Source: Chamaecyparis obtusa
Lineage: Eukaryota; Streptophyta; Pinopsida; Cupressales; Cupressaceae
DNA: 64,000 nucleotides
Direction: 5' to 3'
NCBI GenBank assembly: GCA_027943335.1
Contig: BSBK01008847.1
Span: 372,001 to 436,000 of the forward strand
The position numbers were made by a program, and so were the translations under genes. The notes beneath the pieces were generated by a model that saw only the letters and a program-made list of their open reading frames with translations, searched no databases and was not told where the DNA came from. Of the stretch, positions 45,510 through 57,241 are shown piece by piece. Within the stretch, counting starts at the first letter, position 1. Each line of letters opens with the position of its first letter.

Positions 45510-47384
45510 AAGAAATAATGGTTTTGTTGTATAGGGGCTTTGCTTGAGTCAAATTGCATGTTGATGTTCCCACTCTACTAAAACTATTTGATGAAAAAGT
45601 GAGCTAATCCTCATAAGGACATCATCCTAAGAAGGACATAGGCTAAACAATTATGGAAATGCTTGAATTGAAAAATATTAATTGAAATATCAAGCACTTG
45701 AGATGAAGTCTCACACAAGGTTTGGTGTTGTTAGGAGATGTTAATGCCTATCTTTATCATGGAGAAACATGAATAAAAATTAATCATGATTTTTGAAATA
45801 AAGATGTGGAATTAAATGACTCTTACTCATTGATTACAATATGTGTTTCAATTGAGTTGAATAAGCTCGATTGAATGTTATAGGATGATCTCAAGGAGAT
45901 TTATAGTTTGAATGATAGAGCTTGAGTTGTATTTATATGCAAATTTCACCTTTTCATTTTTCAAAATTTGGGACCGAACTTCTTGGTTAGGGGTGTTGTG
46001 AACTCTAGTTGTGGTCAAGGGCATCAGGTGCTCTAGTCCTAATATTTTGGGCCTAAGAAAAATGATGAATAGGGGAACACACAAAGTCAACAAAAATAGT
46101 CTCAAAATTGAGTGCAAAAAGACATGAAATGCCTGTGCATATTAGGTACAACCACCAAAGTGGGTTCAAACTAAGTGTGGAATTGTGAATGAATACAATT
46201 TAGTACACTATGTTTATCCTCCACTTTAGCAGAAGTATGAACTCACACTCAATACTCTCAGTAAAGTATGTAGAAGCTAAATATTCTTTTATTAAGACAA
46301 CAAAGAGAACAATATGTCATTTAGGACTAGTAAGATCCTTAGATACTTACAATGAGTTAGATTCACAAGGATCACAAGGCTAGTAAGTTGTGTTATGCTA
46401 GGTGGCTCATCAATAAGTTTAGGTCTCACAAGGGATAGCAAGTTGTATTAAATGCTAGGTGAGATTCATGCTAACAAATATTATAAGGCCAAGAAAAATA
46501 CTTTGGTTGTTATGTTATATTGATGGGTATTGTAAAATGATGTCGTAGAAGCACAAACAAGATTATGGTGTGTGTAGAAAGTGAAAGACATGGAGAAATG
46601 TATGTCCCTACAATAATATGATTTCATACATGAAAAGGGAGCAATTTCTTTAAGCTAGTATACATTCAAACACAATTATGTTGCCACAATGGAATTTCCC
46701 CAAACATAGGTAAGTTAAGGCAATATTCACGAATGAATGTGCACAAGTTATGAAAATACACAACTTAAGGGATCCATAATTTTGTGGTTAGTATGTGCAT
46801 CAAATAAATAATTGTAACTTGTATTCTTTTAATAATGAGCCAAATTTCACAATCTCATTATCATTCACTTTAGTTTCTGTTTCACCTAAGCATTTTAGGA
46901 CCATTTAAATCCTTGATTAACGATCAAATCAAGAATATGATTTGTATCACCATTTAGAAATTTAACACACTCCCCTTTGAGCCCTTAACTTAGTGTGGCC
47001 TTTTTCCTGTATCATTTAAAGCTTATAAATTAGGGTTCTATCCTAATTTAAATTTCAAAGAACTTTATACCACACTTAAAAGTCATCAATCCTAAAATGA
47101 ATCCCAAATTTGATATTAAGGTCCAATTGTCTCGCTTCCCTAAAAATTGAGGCCTATTTTGTTAAAACTATAAGGCTTAGCTCTATAGTTTGAATCTTTT
47201 TAGCTAAAAGTTTCAAAGAGTAATGTCTTGGCCTTAACATTATAGGTTTTGGTTTCAAAATTGGGTTATAACAATTGTAAGCCAGTTAAATTAAATGCTA
47301 ATATACCTAAGAATCCTACATGATACATTATCTAATCTCACAACATCTTTTCTATTCAAGAGTTAATATTGTTCCTCATGAGTA
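45510..47384 (-). mobile_element. Diverged relative of the 5.7-kb LTR element
   Basis: 45514-45590 (GGTTTTGTTGT..., GGGGCTTTGCTTGAGTCAAA) resembles LTR sequence at 18069-18115. 46205-46260 (TCCTCCACTTTAGCAGAAGTATG...ACTCTCAGTAAAG) resembles the sequence immediately inside the LTR at 19057-19110, including the purine tract. The order matches a minus-strand LTR ending at about 46205 followed by internal sequence. Copia-B interrupts it at 47385-47390. No ORF survives. Confidence 0.42.
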
Positions 47385-47389
47385 GATTT

Positions 47390-50300
47390 TGTTAACTACA
47401 ACTGATGGTGATGACTATGAAGACTGATAGAGATCAGAGGTCTACAAGATTGTAGAAGGATTAGATCAGTTGTTATTTTGTCATTTATGTCAAACAATTG
47501 ATTTCTAGTTTATATTGTGTTGCCACATCATTCAGAGTATGGTACATAAGATGCGTGAGTTAAGGAAAAAGAGGAAGTGAAAAGTTGTGAAGTTGAAGAA
47601 CATTAATTGGGCAACTAATACATATCAGACAATGATAAGGTTATATTGATTTAGTTCTTTTCTACTTTACATTTGATTATATCAAGTCGGTAAAAGAGAT
47701 TGAACAAGTGAGCAAGGAGTAAAGTTGACAAGGCAAATAAAATAATTCATTTACTGAGCAGGAAGAGTCATTCGGTAAAAGTAAACTATATTTTGGTAAA
47801 GTGAAAGGAATTCAAGACACTGAGTATGCAAAGCTAGTTACCGAGCAGAGAAAACAAAATTTTGGTTGAAGGAAAAGAAGTTAGCCACCGAGTAAGGAAC
47901 AAAAATTAAATACAAGGATCAGAACGACATTTAATGATGAGCCACAATGATATAAAAGATTCCAAGGATGAGGAAGAGTTATTTAAAGAGATCTACAATC
48001 AGAAAAATTCAAGGTGATGATCTATGGTAAAGATCTAAGCAGAAAAAGTGAAGGTACAAGTTTCAAGATTGTTCAAGTTTTGAGGTGATGATAAATTTTT
48101 TTACTGAGTTCCGAATGTTAGTTTTTGTCATTGTCAACTACGCTGCTGCTGTTTGTGACTGTGTTCGTTTTGATGACAAGTGTTGTCCCGATGTTGAAGT
48201 GTTTGACTTGAGGAGTAAGAGCATCCTCCAACCTGTGTCTCCATGTGTATATAACCTGCCATGTTGCTGATGCTTCCTTCAACCACACATGGTCTCGAGC
48301 ATGAACAGGTGTCCGCGGAAAAAGAAAAAAAATGGCTCTGTGTTTAGGTGAGCTCGTTTCTTTTGAGCTCGGTTTTTAACCTTTTTTTTAAGAGACTTTG
48401 CAGGGAGTCGTGATTATAAAAATTGGCAGAACAGGCATCTGAAGTTGTAACTCCCGCACCAAAGATTGTCGGATTCATTATTCTTGAACCTGGAAAGAAT
48501 CATTATTCTGTTGAGCACAGGCTGGAATGATTATCGAAATAGAATGAGGTACACAGTGCAGTCACGTTATGATTTTAGACTGTCTGTAGTAAACAAATGG
48601 GAGTATGAGAAGTATGGTCTATGTATCGAGTATGTGTTGTGAAAAAAATGAAGATTGAAGAGTGATAGAGAGTGCGAAAGTTGCTAGAAATACTCACAGG
48701 GGTCTATATGAAAGTCTAATTTTTTATTTTGGGCATGATCGCATATGACAGTTTTTGAAGATTCAAAACGGGAAATATATGAAAGACAAAAGGTGCAGTC
48801 AGGGATCATCCTCGAAAATTATGAAGTAGTATGCAGCAACAGGGGTGTAGATATACACCGTAGAAAATTGTTTTGATGATGACAACAGTGTCTTGTAACA
48901 TCAAGAGGCGAAGGAATATTTTTTCAGGTCTGTCAAAATTAGGTAGTGTGTGGAAGCAGAAGTTTTTTGAATGTGTGTGTTACAAAAAAGACACTTTGAT
49001 ATACGACACTTGTATTTTGTGAGAAAAAAAAGATACATATACAAAAACTGTGAGAAGTGTGTGCTGAGAAGGAGTTACAGAGGTCTGGAGTGAATAAAAT
49101 GTATCGAGTTTCTTGAGTGCTGGAGGCATAACTAGAGTGGGAGTGTGTGTGCTCGATAGTAGGGCTTTCTCTGTTATTTTGTGGATTAGGATGCGACTAC
49201 AGAGAATAGGAGTTCCTTTTTGTGTGAAGATCAGTGATGGAGTGATAGTCGACTGAAATTGACAGGGGCTGGAAGTGAGCCAAAGATACACAGTCTTGGT
49301 TCTTTGTAGAATATACTAGTTAAAGAGAGGAAGACGCCTAATGGGGAATGTGTGAAAGGCTTGTGACAAGATACAACTGGTATACAAATTACATTCACTG
49401 GTACTCAACAAAAGGAGTGAGTCATAAGCACTAAGGGAAGTGTGCATAGTGGTGCTAGGATCTGAATTTGCAGTGAAAATCTATTGGTATCGTCGCATTG
49501 GGTGATTAAATCAGGAGCCTTAGACAAATATGTGTATAGAAGACACAACCGTGTTGTACTTGAGAGTCTTTATGCTTTAGTAAAGACATAGACAAATTTC
49601 TTTGTTGTTTTCAGGAAACTAATGTTTATTCGAGTAAGGTTGTAGCCTTACAAGACATGTTGGAGCTTGTTCTGGAGTTTTTGAGGAGAGTTGTAGCTCT
49701 CAGTTGTAAGGGGTTGTTGCCCATTGGACTAGTGATGCCGTGGTTTTTCTTGTCTTGGGTTTCCACGAGATAATTTTTGCATGTCTTGTCTTCCTTGCCT
49801 TATGCTCTTTTATTTCTGGTTCTTAGTTTTAAAAGTTTGTATTAAATACTGATTCACCCCCTCCCCCTCTCAGTATTGTGCGTTTTTCACCGAATTCATT
49901 TAATCGGTTGAATACGATGATTTGATGGTTGAGAATAATCAAAGGAAAATGTAATAAAGGAGATTAAGAGACAAAACAAAGTCTATATAAAGGATGAAAT
50001 TGAATGGAAAACTAGTTGGCAAGTTAAAGTGTGGATGTGTAACCGATTGATGCAGTGAAGAATGAAAATGTTGAAATACGAGTCTATAAGAAGAGATTGA
50101 TGAAGTGTTGAGGGTAGTGAGTAGTGAAGGAAAGAAGTGAAGATAAAGAGCGAACAAGGGATTTGACTAAGCAAGAGGTAGTTGCAGATTTATAGATCAA
50201 TTTTATATTGTTGCTTATTAACATTTGTAACAGAAAAATCTCTTAACCTAGTAGACTTAACCGTCTTATTGTAAAACCTTTAGATAGGTGACATTCGAGA

Positions 50301-50684
50301 AGAGTGTTTAAAGACCTTTAACCAGACCAATCATAACAAGGTGAAGATCCTAACAAATCTAAGGCAAATCTCATAACAGGGTTACATTTAACAATGTGCA
50401 TTGTAATCTTTAACAAGATTGTCTTTTAACTGAGCATAGTTCAGAAGAGTATTTCTTTGGTGGGTGACAATTCCTGCAGTGGTTTTTCCCAAATTGGGTT
50501 TCCATGTTAAATACTAGTATTATTTGTGTTGAATGTTTGCTGTGCATGTTATTGCTAATTGATAAGTTAATTTACTGTTGTCGGTTAATATTGAAGTTTG
50601 TCTTATAGAGTTGAATCAGAGTTAAAATTTTAAGGTTTAATGAATCACTTATTAAAGATTCACCCCCCTCTCAGTAACCCAACA
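47390..50684 (+). repeat. 5' LTR of Copia-B, interrupted
   Basis: Starts TGTTAAC and ends CCCAACA. After subtraction of the inserted solo LTR and one target-site copy it is about 1.5 kb, matching the 3' LTR visible at 62490-64000. It shares the tail ATTCACCCCCCTCTCAGTA with the other copia LTRs here. Confidence 0.9.
48116..49889 (+). mobile_element. Solo copia-type LTR (1774 bp)
   Basis: Starts TGTTAGTTTTTGTC and ends GCGTTTTTCA. Flanked by the perfect duplication CCGAA (48111-48115 and 49890-49894). The flanking 5' LTR sequence reads on as in the uninterrupted 3' LTR (near 63215). The C-rich tail (GATTCACCCCCTCCCCCTCTCAGTA, about 49851-49875) is copia-like and gives plus orientation. No internal region. 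Confidence 0.87.
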
Positions 50685-50686
50685 AT

Positions 50687-50698
50687 TGATATCATAGC
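50687..50698 (+). other. Degenerate primer-binding site of Copia-B
   Basis: TGATATCATAGC, two bases after the LTR end, differs from the initiator-Met primer site TGGTATCAGAGC at two positions. The partner element Copia-A retains the canonical form. Confidence 0.75.
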
Positions 50699-50759
50699 TA
50701 AGTACTCTAAAGGGATATGTTTGAAAGAATTGAATAAAAGATCCAAAGATGTATAAGAG

Positions 50760-51668
50760 GGAGGCACCAAAGTTGAATAGGGACAACTTTTCTTACATGG
50801 CAAAGCAGGATGAGATTGGACATATATGGAATTGGAGAGTATGCTATATATTATATTGACAATGAGTATTCACCACTGCCATTTGGACCTATGACAGTTG
50901 AACAAGTAAGAGAAAGGCAAGACCACACACAAGTTATGATCAAGAGATACATCCTTCTCTCACCGAACTGGAGTTCAATGATTTTAAAGGATGTGATACA
51001 ACAAAAAAAATGTGGGACAAGATTGCATTGGTATATGGTGGAGATCAACATGTTTAGAAGGAAAAAGCTGAAAGTCTGAAAGACAAATTTGATTCTATGA
51101 GAATGAAAGAAGGTGAAGATGTTACACAATATAGTACAAAATTGAAGGAAGTTGTGAGAGCTATCAGAGGTGTAGGAGGAGATATAGAAGAAAGAGATGT
51201 AACAAGAAAACTGTTGAGGACACAATTGCCTAGATATATGCCATCTGAGTTTCTGCAATACAAGAATTGAGATCCATTCCTCAGATGCATGTTTCACTAG
51301 ATGATACAATTGGTAAGTTGATAGCTTTTGAGCTAAATGAATTTGACAATAGTTTACCTGCTACTTATAAGATTCAGTCTGCATTCAAGTAATCTTTGAA
51401 CATTGGAAATTCTAGAGAGCCTAGATCTAGTGATGGTTATGTAAGTAGTGCAAGTGAAAGATTTGAGAGTTGTAAAAGTGATCTAGAAAGTCTATTTGAA
51501 GAGGAAAGACAACAAGAAGAGTTTGAAGCTTTACTAACTAGGAGGCTACCGAGAGGAAAAGGAAAATACTGAGGTAAATTACCCTTGAAATGTTTCAATT
51601 GCAATAAGATTGGTCACATTGTATCTAGATGTCCTAATAACAACAGTGATGAGAAGAAAGACAACTAA
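50760..51668 (+). pseudogene. Copia-B gag, decayed
   Basis: N-terminal UBN2/copia gag character (RLDIYGIGEYAIYYIDNEY, 50812-50870), then KAESLKDKFDSMRMKEGEDVTQY (51063-51130) and a zinc knuckle CFNCNKIGHIVSRCP at about 51589-51633 with all C-C-H-C ligands present. Stops and at least two frameshifts separate the pieces. Gag would form the virus-like particle. Confidence 0.82.
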
Positions 51669-51859
51669 GTAACAACATAAGAGATAATAGATTCAAGAGA
51701 TACTGATATTTCAAGAACAAAGGTAGGAAATCATGCTACATTGCTGAAGAATGACTAATTGATGGTGATTTTGATAATGATGAAGGTGAAGAGGTTGTGT
51801 ATGTTTCTATTAAGGATGATTCTGATGAAGAAAGGTATGAAGAATAAAAAGCCCTAATT

Positions 51860-52497
51860 TTTCATGTTAGTAAGAATGATACATGGATTTAATTGATAGT
51901 CGATGTTCACATCATATGACTGGTGACACTAATAAGTTCATTACTATGGAAGATCATGATGGTGGTTATGTTAGATTTGGTAATGATACTCCATATCCCG
52001 TGAGAAGTAAAGGTTCTATAATTCTCCTAGATAATACACAATGTGATGATGTCTATTGCGTTGAAGGACTAAAGTATAATCTATTGAGTGTGGAACAACT
52101 TAATAACATAGGTCACCGACTAGAATTTCATAATGGAAAGGTAAAAATATTTCATCAGAATGGATGTCTGATTTCTACCGGTGAACAATCAAAATGTAAC
52201 TTATTCTACCTTGATACTACTAGAAAGAGTTTCTTATTTGCTAAAGTTGAGGATGTATGGTTATGAAACAAGAGATTTTTTCATGTGAACTTTGAAAACT
52301 TAATTATGGTGAGAAAAACGAATAGAGTAAGAGGTGTAATAAGATTGGACAAACTTGAAAATGTCATGTGCAAAGGATGTCAAGTTGGTAAAATGACAGT
52401 CAAGTTTTACAAGTAAATCTTACACTACACAAGAAATTTTGGAGTTAGTGCACATTGACCTATGAGAACACAAAGTTACTATGGTGATAGATATTTA
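51860..52497 (+). pseudogene. Copia-B protease and pre-integrase, broken
   Basis: The frame 51883-52266 begins LIDSRCSHHMTGD. The protease active-site triad, usually D-S-G, is D-S-R here, so it should be inactive. RFGNDTPYPV and LKYNLLSV.QLN.IGH follow, the standard region ahead of integrase. A zinc-binding HxxC segment (HVNFENL....CKGCQVGK, about 52280-52395) and ELVHIDL with the first integrase Asp come before Copia-A interrupts at 52498. Confidence 0.8.
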
Positions 52498-53806
52498 TGT
52501 TAGGAATAGTCCCAAGAGATAACTGAGAGGGGGGAGGGGGGGGGGAATCAATTATCTACAAGTTTCAATTATTTATCCAATTAAGTATACTTAAACATAA
52601 AGCATAAACACAATGAAAGAACACTTGAATACAACACCAATATTTTGGTTACGAGGAAATCCAAATAGGTAAAAACCCCGGGGGAAATTGACACCCACTA
52701 ATAATTTGCACTAGTGTATTATGATCCTTGTTAGAAGATCCTTAACCCTGTTAGGAGTTGTCTTTACAATGCATTTAGTATAGTGACTTGGTCAAGGGTC
52801 GGACCCTGTTAGGAGTCTTTTACAATTAACCCTGTTAGGGGTGAGGACGCACTGTCCGAGAGCACACTACTCAAAAGGGTGAAGGCTACAACCTTCTGAA
52901 TAACAGATACACATTATATCTGGATTTTGGTGAACTGTTCTTTGACCTGCTGTTTGGATCAGTTCCAATGTATAGCATAAACTCTTCACTTGGTCACATA
53001 GACCTTCTGCTAATGGCTCAACACTTCGCACACTCCGCTCTGCTCTTCACAATCAACTCTGAACCATACCTTAGCAATCACAAATGACTTCTTATAAATA
53101 TCTTTCCTCTAACTGAAATAATCAAGTCGGCCTGTTAGAACCACCTTGAAATCATATTAGAGAAACAACAACACACTCCAATAATATCTCAGTCGGCTCT
53201 ACTAAGCACACAGTACAATCTGGGATTTGTCTAAATCAATAAGCGTAGGCGCCGCTACACATTGTCGACTCTACCAAATTAACTGATACTTTCTCCTCAA
53301 GATTAATTACATCATGCACTCTTAACTGAACATTGTTAACTCTTCTCCAATCACTAATCCAAGGGCGCATACCGTAATGATAGGCACAACTCCTGTTCCA
53401 ACATAATCTCTATCGGCTCTTCTGAATAAACACAAGAAATTGTAACTGGTGAATAACGACTGCATAACTTCACTTCTGTTGATCATCAGACTCTGCGTCC
53501 ATGATTATAACATCACTAACATGTCTCCATCACATATCCAAACGCGCAAGGCTCCATGATAACTGTATGAACAATCACTCACATAACACTACCTGTAACT
53601 CCGCCAGGAACACTGCTAACACAAGCTGCTATATAATTGTCTGTACTAATAGTTAACCTCTGTGTTCATGATATCATGCTGATAATATGTCCATGCTACA
53701 TATACTAAAATCTTATTGCATAAGTCTTCCACACATGCTACTTATCATATGTTGTCATCAATGACAAACATACAGTCAGCACTGGCTTGTTGGAAAATTT
53801 CCAACA
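52498..53806 (-). repeat. 3' LTR of Copia-A (1309 bp)
   Basis: Near-identical partner of 58316-59615. It has an expanded G run (52526-52551) where the partner has a shorter GGGAGGGG. It is adjacent to the purine tract at 53807. Confidence 0.94.
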
Positions 53807-53822
53807 ATCTCCCCCTTTGGCA
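53807..53822 (-). other. Polypurine tract of Copia-A
   Basis: On the minus strand TGCCAAAGGGGGAGAT runs directly into the LTR start TGTTGG. Confidence 0.9.
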
Positions 53823-54146
53823 CTGATGGCAACATATGGAATGAAAAACACCATCAACCCAAACGAACAATTCTTTTATAACATTCTCCATTTTGTCATA
53901 AAAAATCCCCCAAGGATGAATCCTCCTTCTGCTGCAATATTCTTCAACATTCTCCATTTCCTCAACTGAATACTACTCTCCCTTAGTATATTACTCATTT
54001 AATTCTATTTTTCATGACTATATATTACTCTCCCTTTGACATCAATGGAAAAGGGCACCAACCAGTTTAAGCACTGGTACTACTCCTAAAGTAGAGTAGT
54101 CAACCATCCATCAGTCCCTGAGGACTGATGCTCTTTCTTCTTTCTT
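53823..54146 (-). other. Untranslated 3' internal part of Copia-A
   Basis: Lies between the RNase H stop and the purine tract. A second purine patch (CAAAGGGAGAG on minus, about 54031-54041) is common in copia elements. No ORF. Confidence 0.6.
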
Positions 54147-54497
54147 CTAAGTAGAATCAGGGAAGGGAATTACTCCTAGCTTCTCCCTGAGATACTCATA
54201 AGTATCCTTTGGCAAAGGTTTTGTGAATATGTTTGCCAATTGATCTTTAGTACTCACATAATCCAACTTGACTTCTTTCTCTGCCACTTTCTCTCTTAGG
54301 AAGTGATACTTAATCTTGATGTACTTTTTCTTTGCATGCATCATAGGGGTCTTTAACATGTTGATAGTGTTAGTGTTATTACAATGAATATCAATAGGAT
54401 AATCAATCTGAATTCCAAAATCTTTTATCCTCTGCTTGATCCAAACAATTGTAGAACAATTCAAGGCTACTGCAACATACTCCACTTCTCCTGTTGA
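54147..54497 (-). pseudogene. Copia-A RNase H, C-terminal part
   Basis: The minus-strand frame 54485-54147 shows EYVAVALNCSTIVWIK, then DIHCNNTNTINM with the Asp strand, KYHFLREKV, and the end motif STKDQLANIFTKPLPKDTYEYLREKLGV. A stop at 54498 separates it from the upstream half carrying YTDADWAGC....KSTSGG. Confidence 0.88.
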
Positions 54498-55732
54498 CTA
54501 AGAAATACAATTTTGTTTCTTGCTTGTCCAAGTGACAAGTCTGTCATTAAGAAACACTGCTCCACCTGATGTACTCTTTCTATCATCAACGCATCCTGCC
54601 CAATCCGCATCAGTATATACACGAAGCTCAACATTTTCTGAATTAGGATACCATAGACCATAATCTATAGTGCCCTGGAAATATCTAAATATTCTCTTTA
54701 TTGCAATGAGGTGACTTTGTTTAGGCTCTGCTGCAAATCTTCCAACTACGCCAACTGCATTGGAAATATCAGGTCTAGTTTGAGTAAGATATATGAGTTT
54801 ACCAATCATAGATTTATACAATGTTATATCTATTGTTGGTGAGACATCTTCTTTTGTAAGCTTGCATCCTATTATCATAGGTGTACCCACTGGCTTGCAA
54901 TCATCCATCTTGAATTTCTTTAATATCTCTTTCACATACTTGGACTGACTAATGAAAATTCCTTTCTCTGTCTGCTGCACATTTAATCCCAAAAAGTATT
55001 TGATAGGTCCAATCATGCTCATCTCAAATTCGCTCTACATCTCCTTAACAAATTCAACACTTAGTTTTTCATTACCCCAAAAGATAATGTCATCAACAAA
55101 TATGACTACAAGAAGTAAACCTTCAGATGTCTCTCTTATGAATATGTTACAATCTGCTGCACCCTTTTTGAATCCAATTTTTGTTAGATATCCATCAAGT
55201 CTCTCATACGAAGCTCTAGGGGCTTGCTTAAGTCCATAGAGGACTTTCTTCAATCTGCATACCATATCAAGTCTGTCTGATAGGGTGAATCCTTCTCATT
55301 GCTCTATGTATACATCTTCTTTTAACTCTCCATTCAGGAATGCTGACTTAACATCCATCTGATAAACTTTGAAGTTTTTGAATGTTGCATACGCTAGAAA
55401 CAACTTAATGGCTTCTAATCTACTCACTAGTGCAAATGTGTCTGAATAATCAATACCTTCTCTTTGCGCATAAGGTTACATACTAACTTTGCTTTATTTC
55501 TTACTACTATTCCATCTTCATTCATCTTGTTTTTGAATATCTATTTTTTTCCAATCACATTCTTATCACTAGGTCTTGGGACTAGTTCCCAAGTATCATT
55601 CTTGATAATCTGATCTAGTTCTTCTTTCATAGTATCATGCCAATCTGAATCATTACATGCATCTTCAACACTTAAAGGTTCAATCTGAGATAGTAAACAT
55701 ACTGCCTCATTGCTTGCTGAACACTTTGCTTT
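54498..55732 (-). pseudogene. Copia-A reverse transcriptase and RNase H start
   Basis: The minus-strand pieces 55265-55035 and 55022-54498, with decayed sequence up to 55732, carry W.LVPRPSDKNVIGKK, YQMDVKSAFLNG (near 55345), LYGLKQAPRASYERLD, the catalytic FVDDI at 55089-55100, IGPIKYFLGLNVQQ, then LIYLTQTRPDIS and YTDADWAGC. There are stops between pieces and a frameshift near 55480. All catalytic blocks are recognisable. Confidence 0.9.
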
Positions 55733-56386
55733 TTATCTTGTTGTGACTTTTCCACTTTGATCTCCAATGATGTCATCCTTAGAATGATATCTAGATGTAA
55801 ACTTTGGAACTTTAGGTGATATTGTCTCATCTGCCTTCTGAGTTTCTTCTTCACTTGTTTCAGGGTCATTGAACACTACATCAATACTGTCAACTATCTC
55901 TTCAACCACTGTCTCACTAGTGGAGGGTCTGGGTTCTTCTTCAATCATGGGTGAACAATCATGATATCTCTCTTGAACCATAAACTTTTCATCAATCTTA
56001 ACATGAGCACTTTCAATGATCTTCTTCAATCTTAGATTAAAACATCTATAAGCTTTGCTCTTAGTAGAGTAACCAAGGAAAATACCTTCATCGCTTCTTG
56101 TATCAAACTTGCCTACTGCTTCATCCCTCTTGATGTAGCACTTACTTCCAAAGATTCTGAAGTATTTTACTATGGGAACATTACCAAACCATAGCTCATA
56201 AGGTGTCTTGTCCGTGCCTGGTCTCAATTGTATTCTATTGATGGTGTAGACTGTTGTATTGACCGCATCTCTCCAATAGGTGTGTGCAACTTTTCCTTCA
56301 ATCATGATGGTGTACGCTGTGTCAAGGATGATCCTATACCTTCTCTTTGCAATCCCATTTTGCTAAGGGGTTCTAGGTGCACTCAA
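55733..56386 (-). pseudogene. Copia-A integrase C-terminal part
   Basis: 190 codons open from 56305. HTYWRDAVNTTVYTINR, TPYELWFG, VKYFRIFGSKCY, DEGIFLGYSTKSKAYRCFN, then a variable acidic linker. Just upstream (56386-56306) the frame holds two TAG codons and QNGIAKRR, where copia integrases carry a catalytic Glu (NG.AER); here it is Lys. Integration activity should be lost. Confidence 0.88.
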
Positions 56387-57241
56387 CTATCTTTTTATAC
56401 CATGTTCTTCGCAGTACTCATAGAATCTGTCAAAGGCGAATTCTCCTCCTTTATCCGATCTTAGACACTTTATCTTTAGTCTAGATTCATTCTCAACCTT
56501 AGTTTTGAATATTTTGAACTTCTCAAATGCTTTTGACTTATCTTTCAAGAACAAAACCCACATCATTCTACAATAGTCATCTACAAACAAAATGAAATAC
56601 CTTTCACCATAGTATGATCTTGTTTGAGTTGGTCCACATAGGTCTGTATGAATCAGATCCAACTTGTTCTCTGCTGAATTGTGCTTGCTTCTGAATGAAT
56701 TCCTTACATGCTTTCCCATCACACATTCCCTGCAAATAGTATCAACTGGCTTTGCTATGCTAGGTAGGTCTCTAACTACCTTCACATTACTTGTCTTTAT
56801 TATGTTATCAAAATTGATATGACATAGTCTTTTATGCCACAACCAACTGTCATCAACTTTAGCAACAAAACAACTTGTTTCTGAAGTAAGTTGAAAAACA
56901 TTACCTTTAGTCTTTGAGCCTGATGCAATCATAACACCATCCTTGTTATTAATGATGCACTTGTTGTCTTTCAACTTCAACTGATAACCTTTTTCAAGTA
57001 ATTGTCCAACACTAAGAAGGTTATGCTTCAAACCATCTACATAGAGAACATTATCAGTATTGTTCTTTCCATCCAATGTGATAGCTCCTCTACCAATGAT
57101 AGGTTTAGGAGAGTTATCTCCAAATCTAACCATGCCACCATTGTATTTGTCTAGATGAACAAACTTGTCTTTATCACCTGTCATGTGATGTGAACAACTA
57201 CTATCTATGATCCAATTTGTCCTTATGTCTGCTTGTAAAAT
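56387..57241 (-). pseudogene. Copia-A protease end, pre-integrase and integrase core
   Basis: IIDSSCSHHMTGDKDKF opens the protease region (about 57215-57165; active-site DSG replaced by DSS). LDGLKHNLLSVGQL, WLWHKRLCHINF and CRECVMGKH form the zinc-binding module. DLIHTDLCGP with catalytic Asp, FVDDYCRMMWV and LRSDKGGEFAFDRF with the second Asp give the integrase core. 265 codons are continuous from 57184 to the TAG at 56387. Confidence 0.9.

Noticed and set aside
49939..50174. Minus-strand ORFs repeated at 63259-63504
   Set aside because: The same LTR segment of Copia-B in two copies; no protein family. Shared presence follows from LTR identity.
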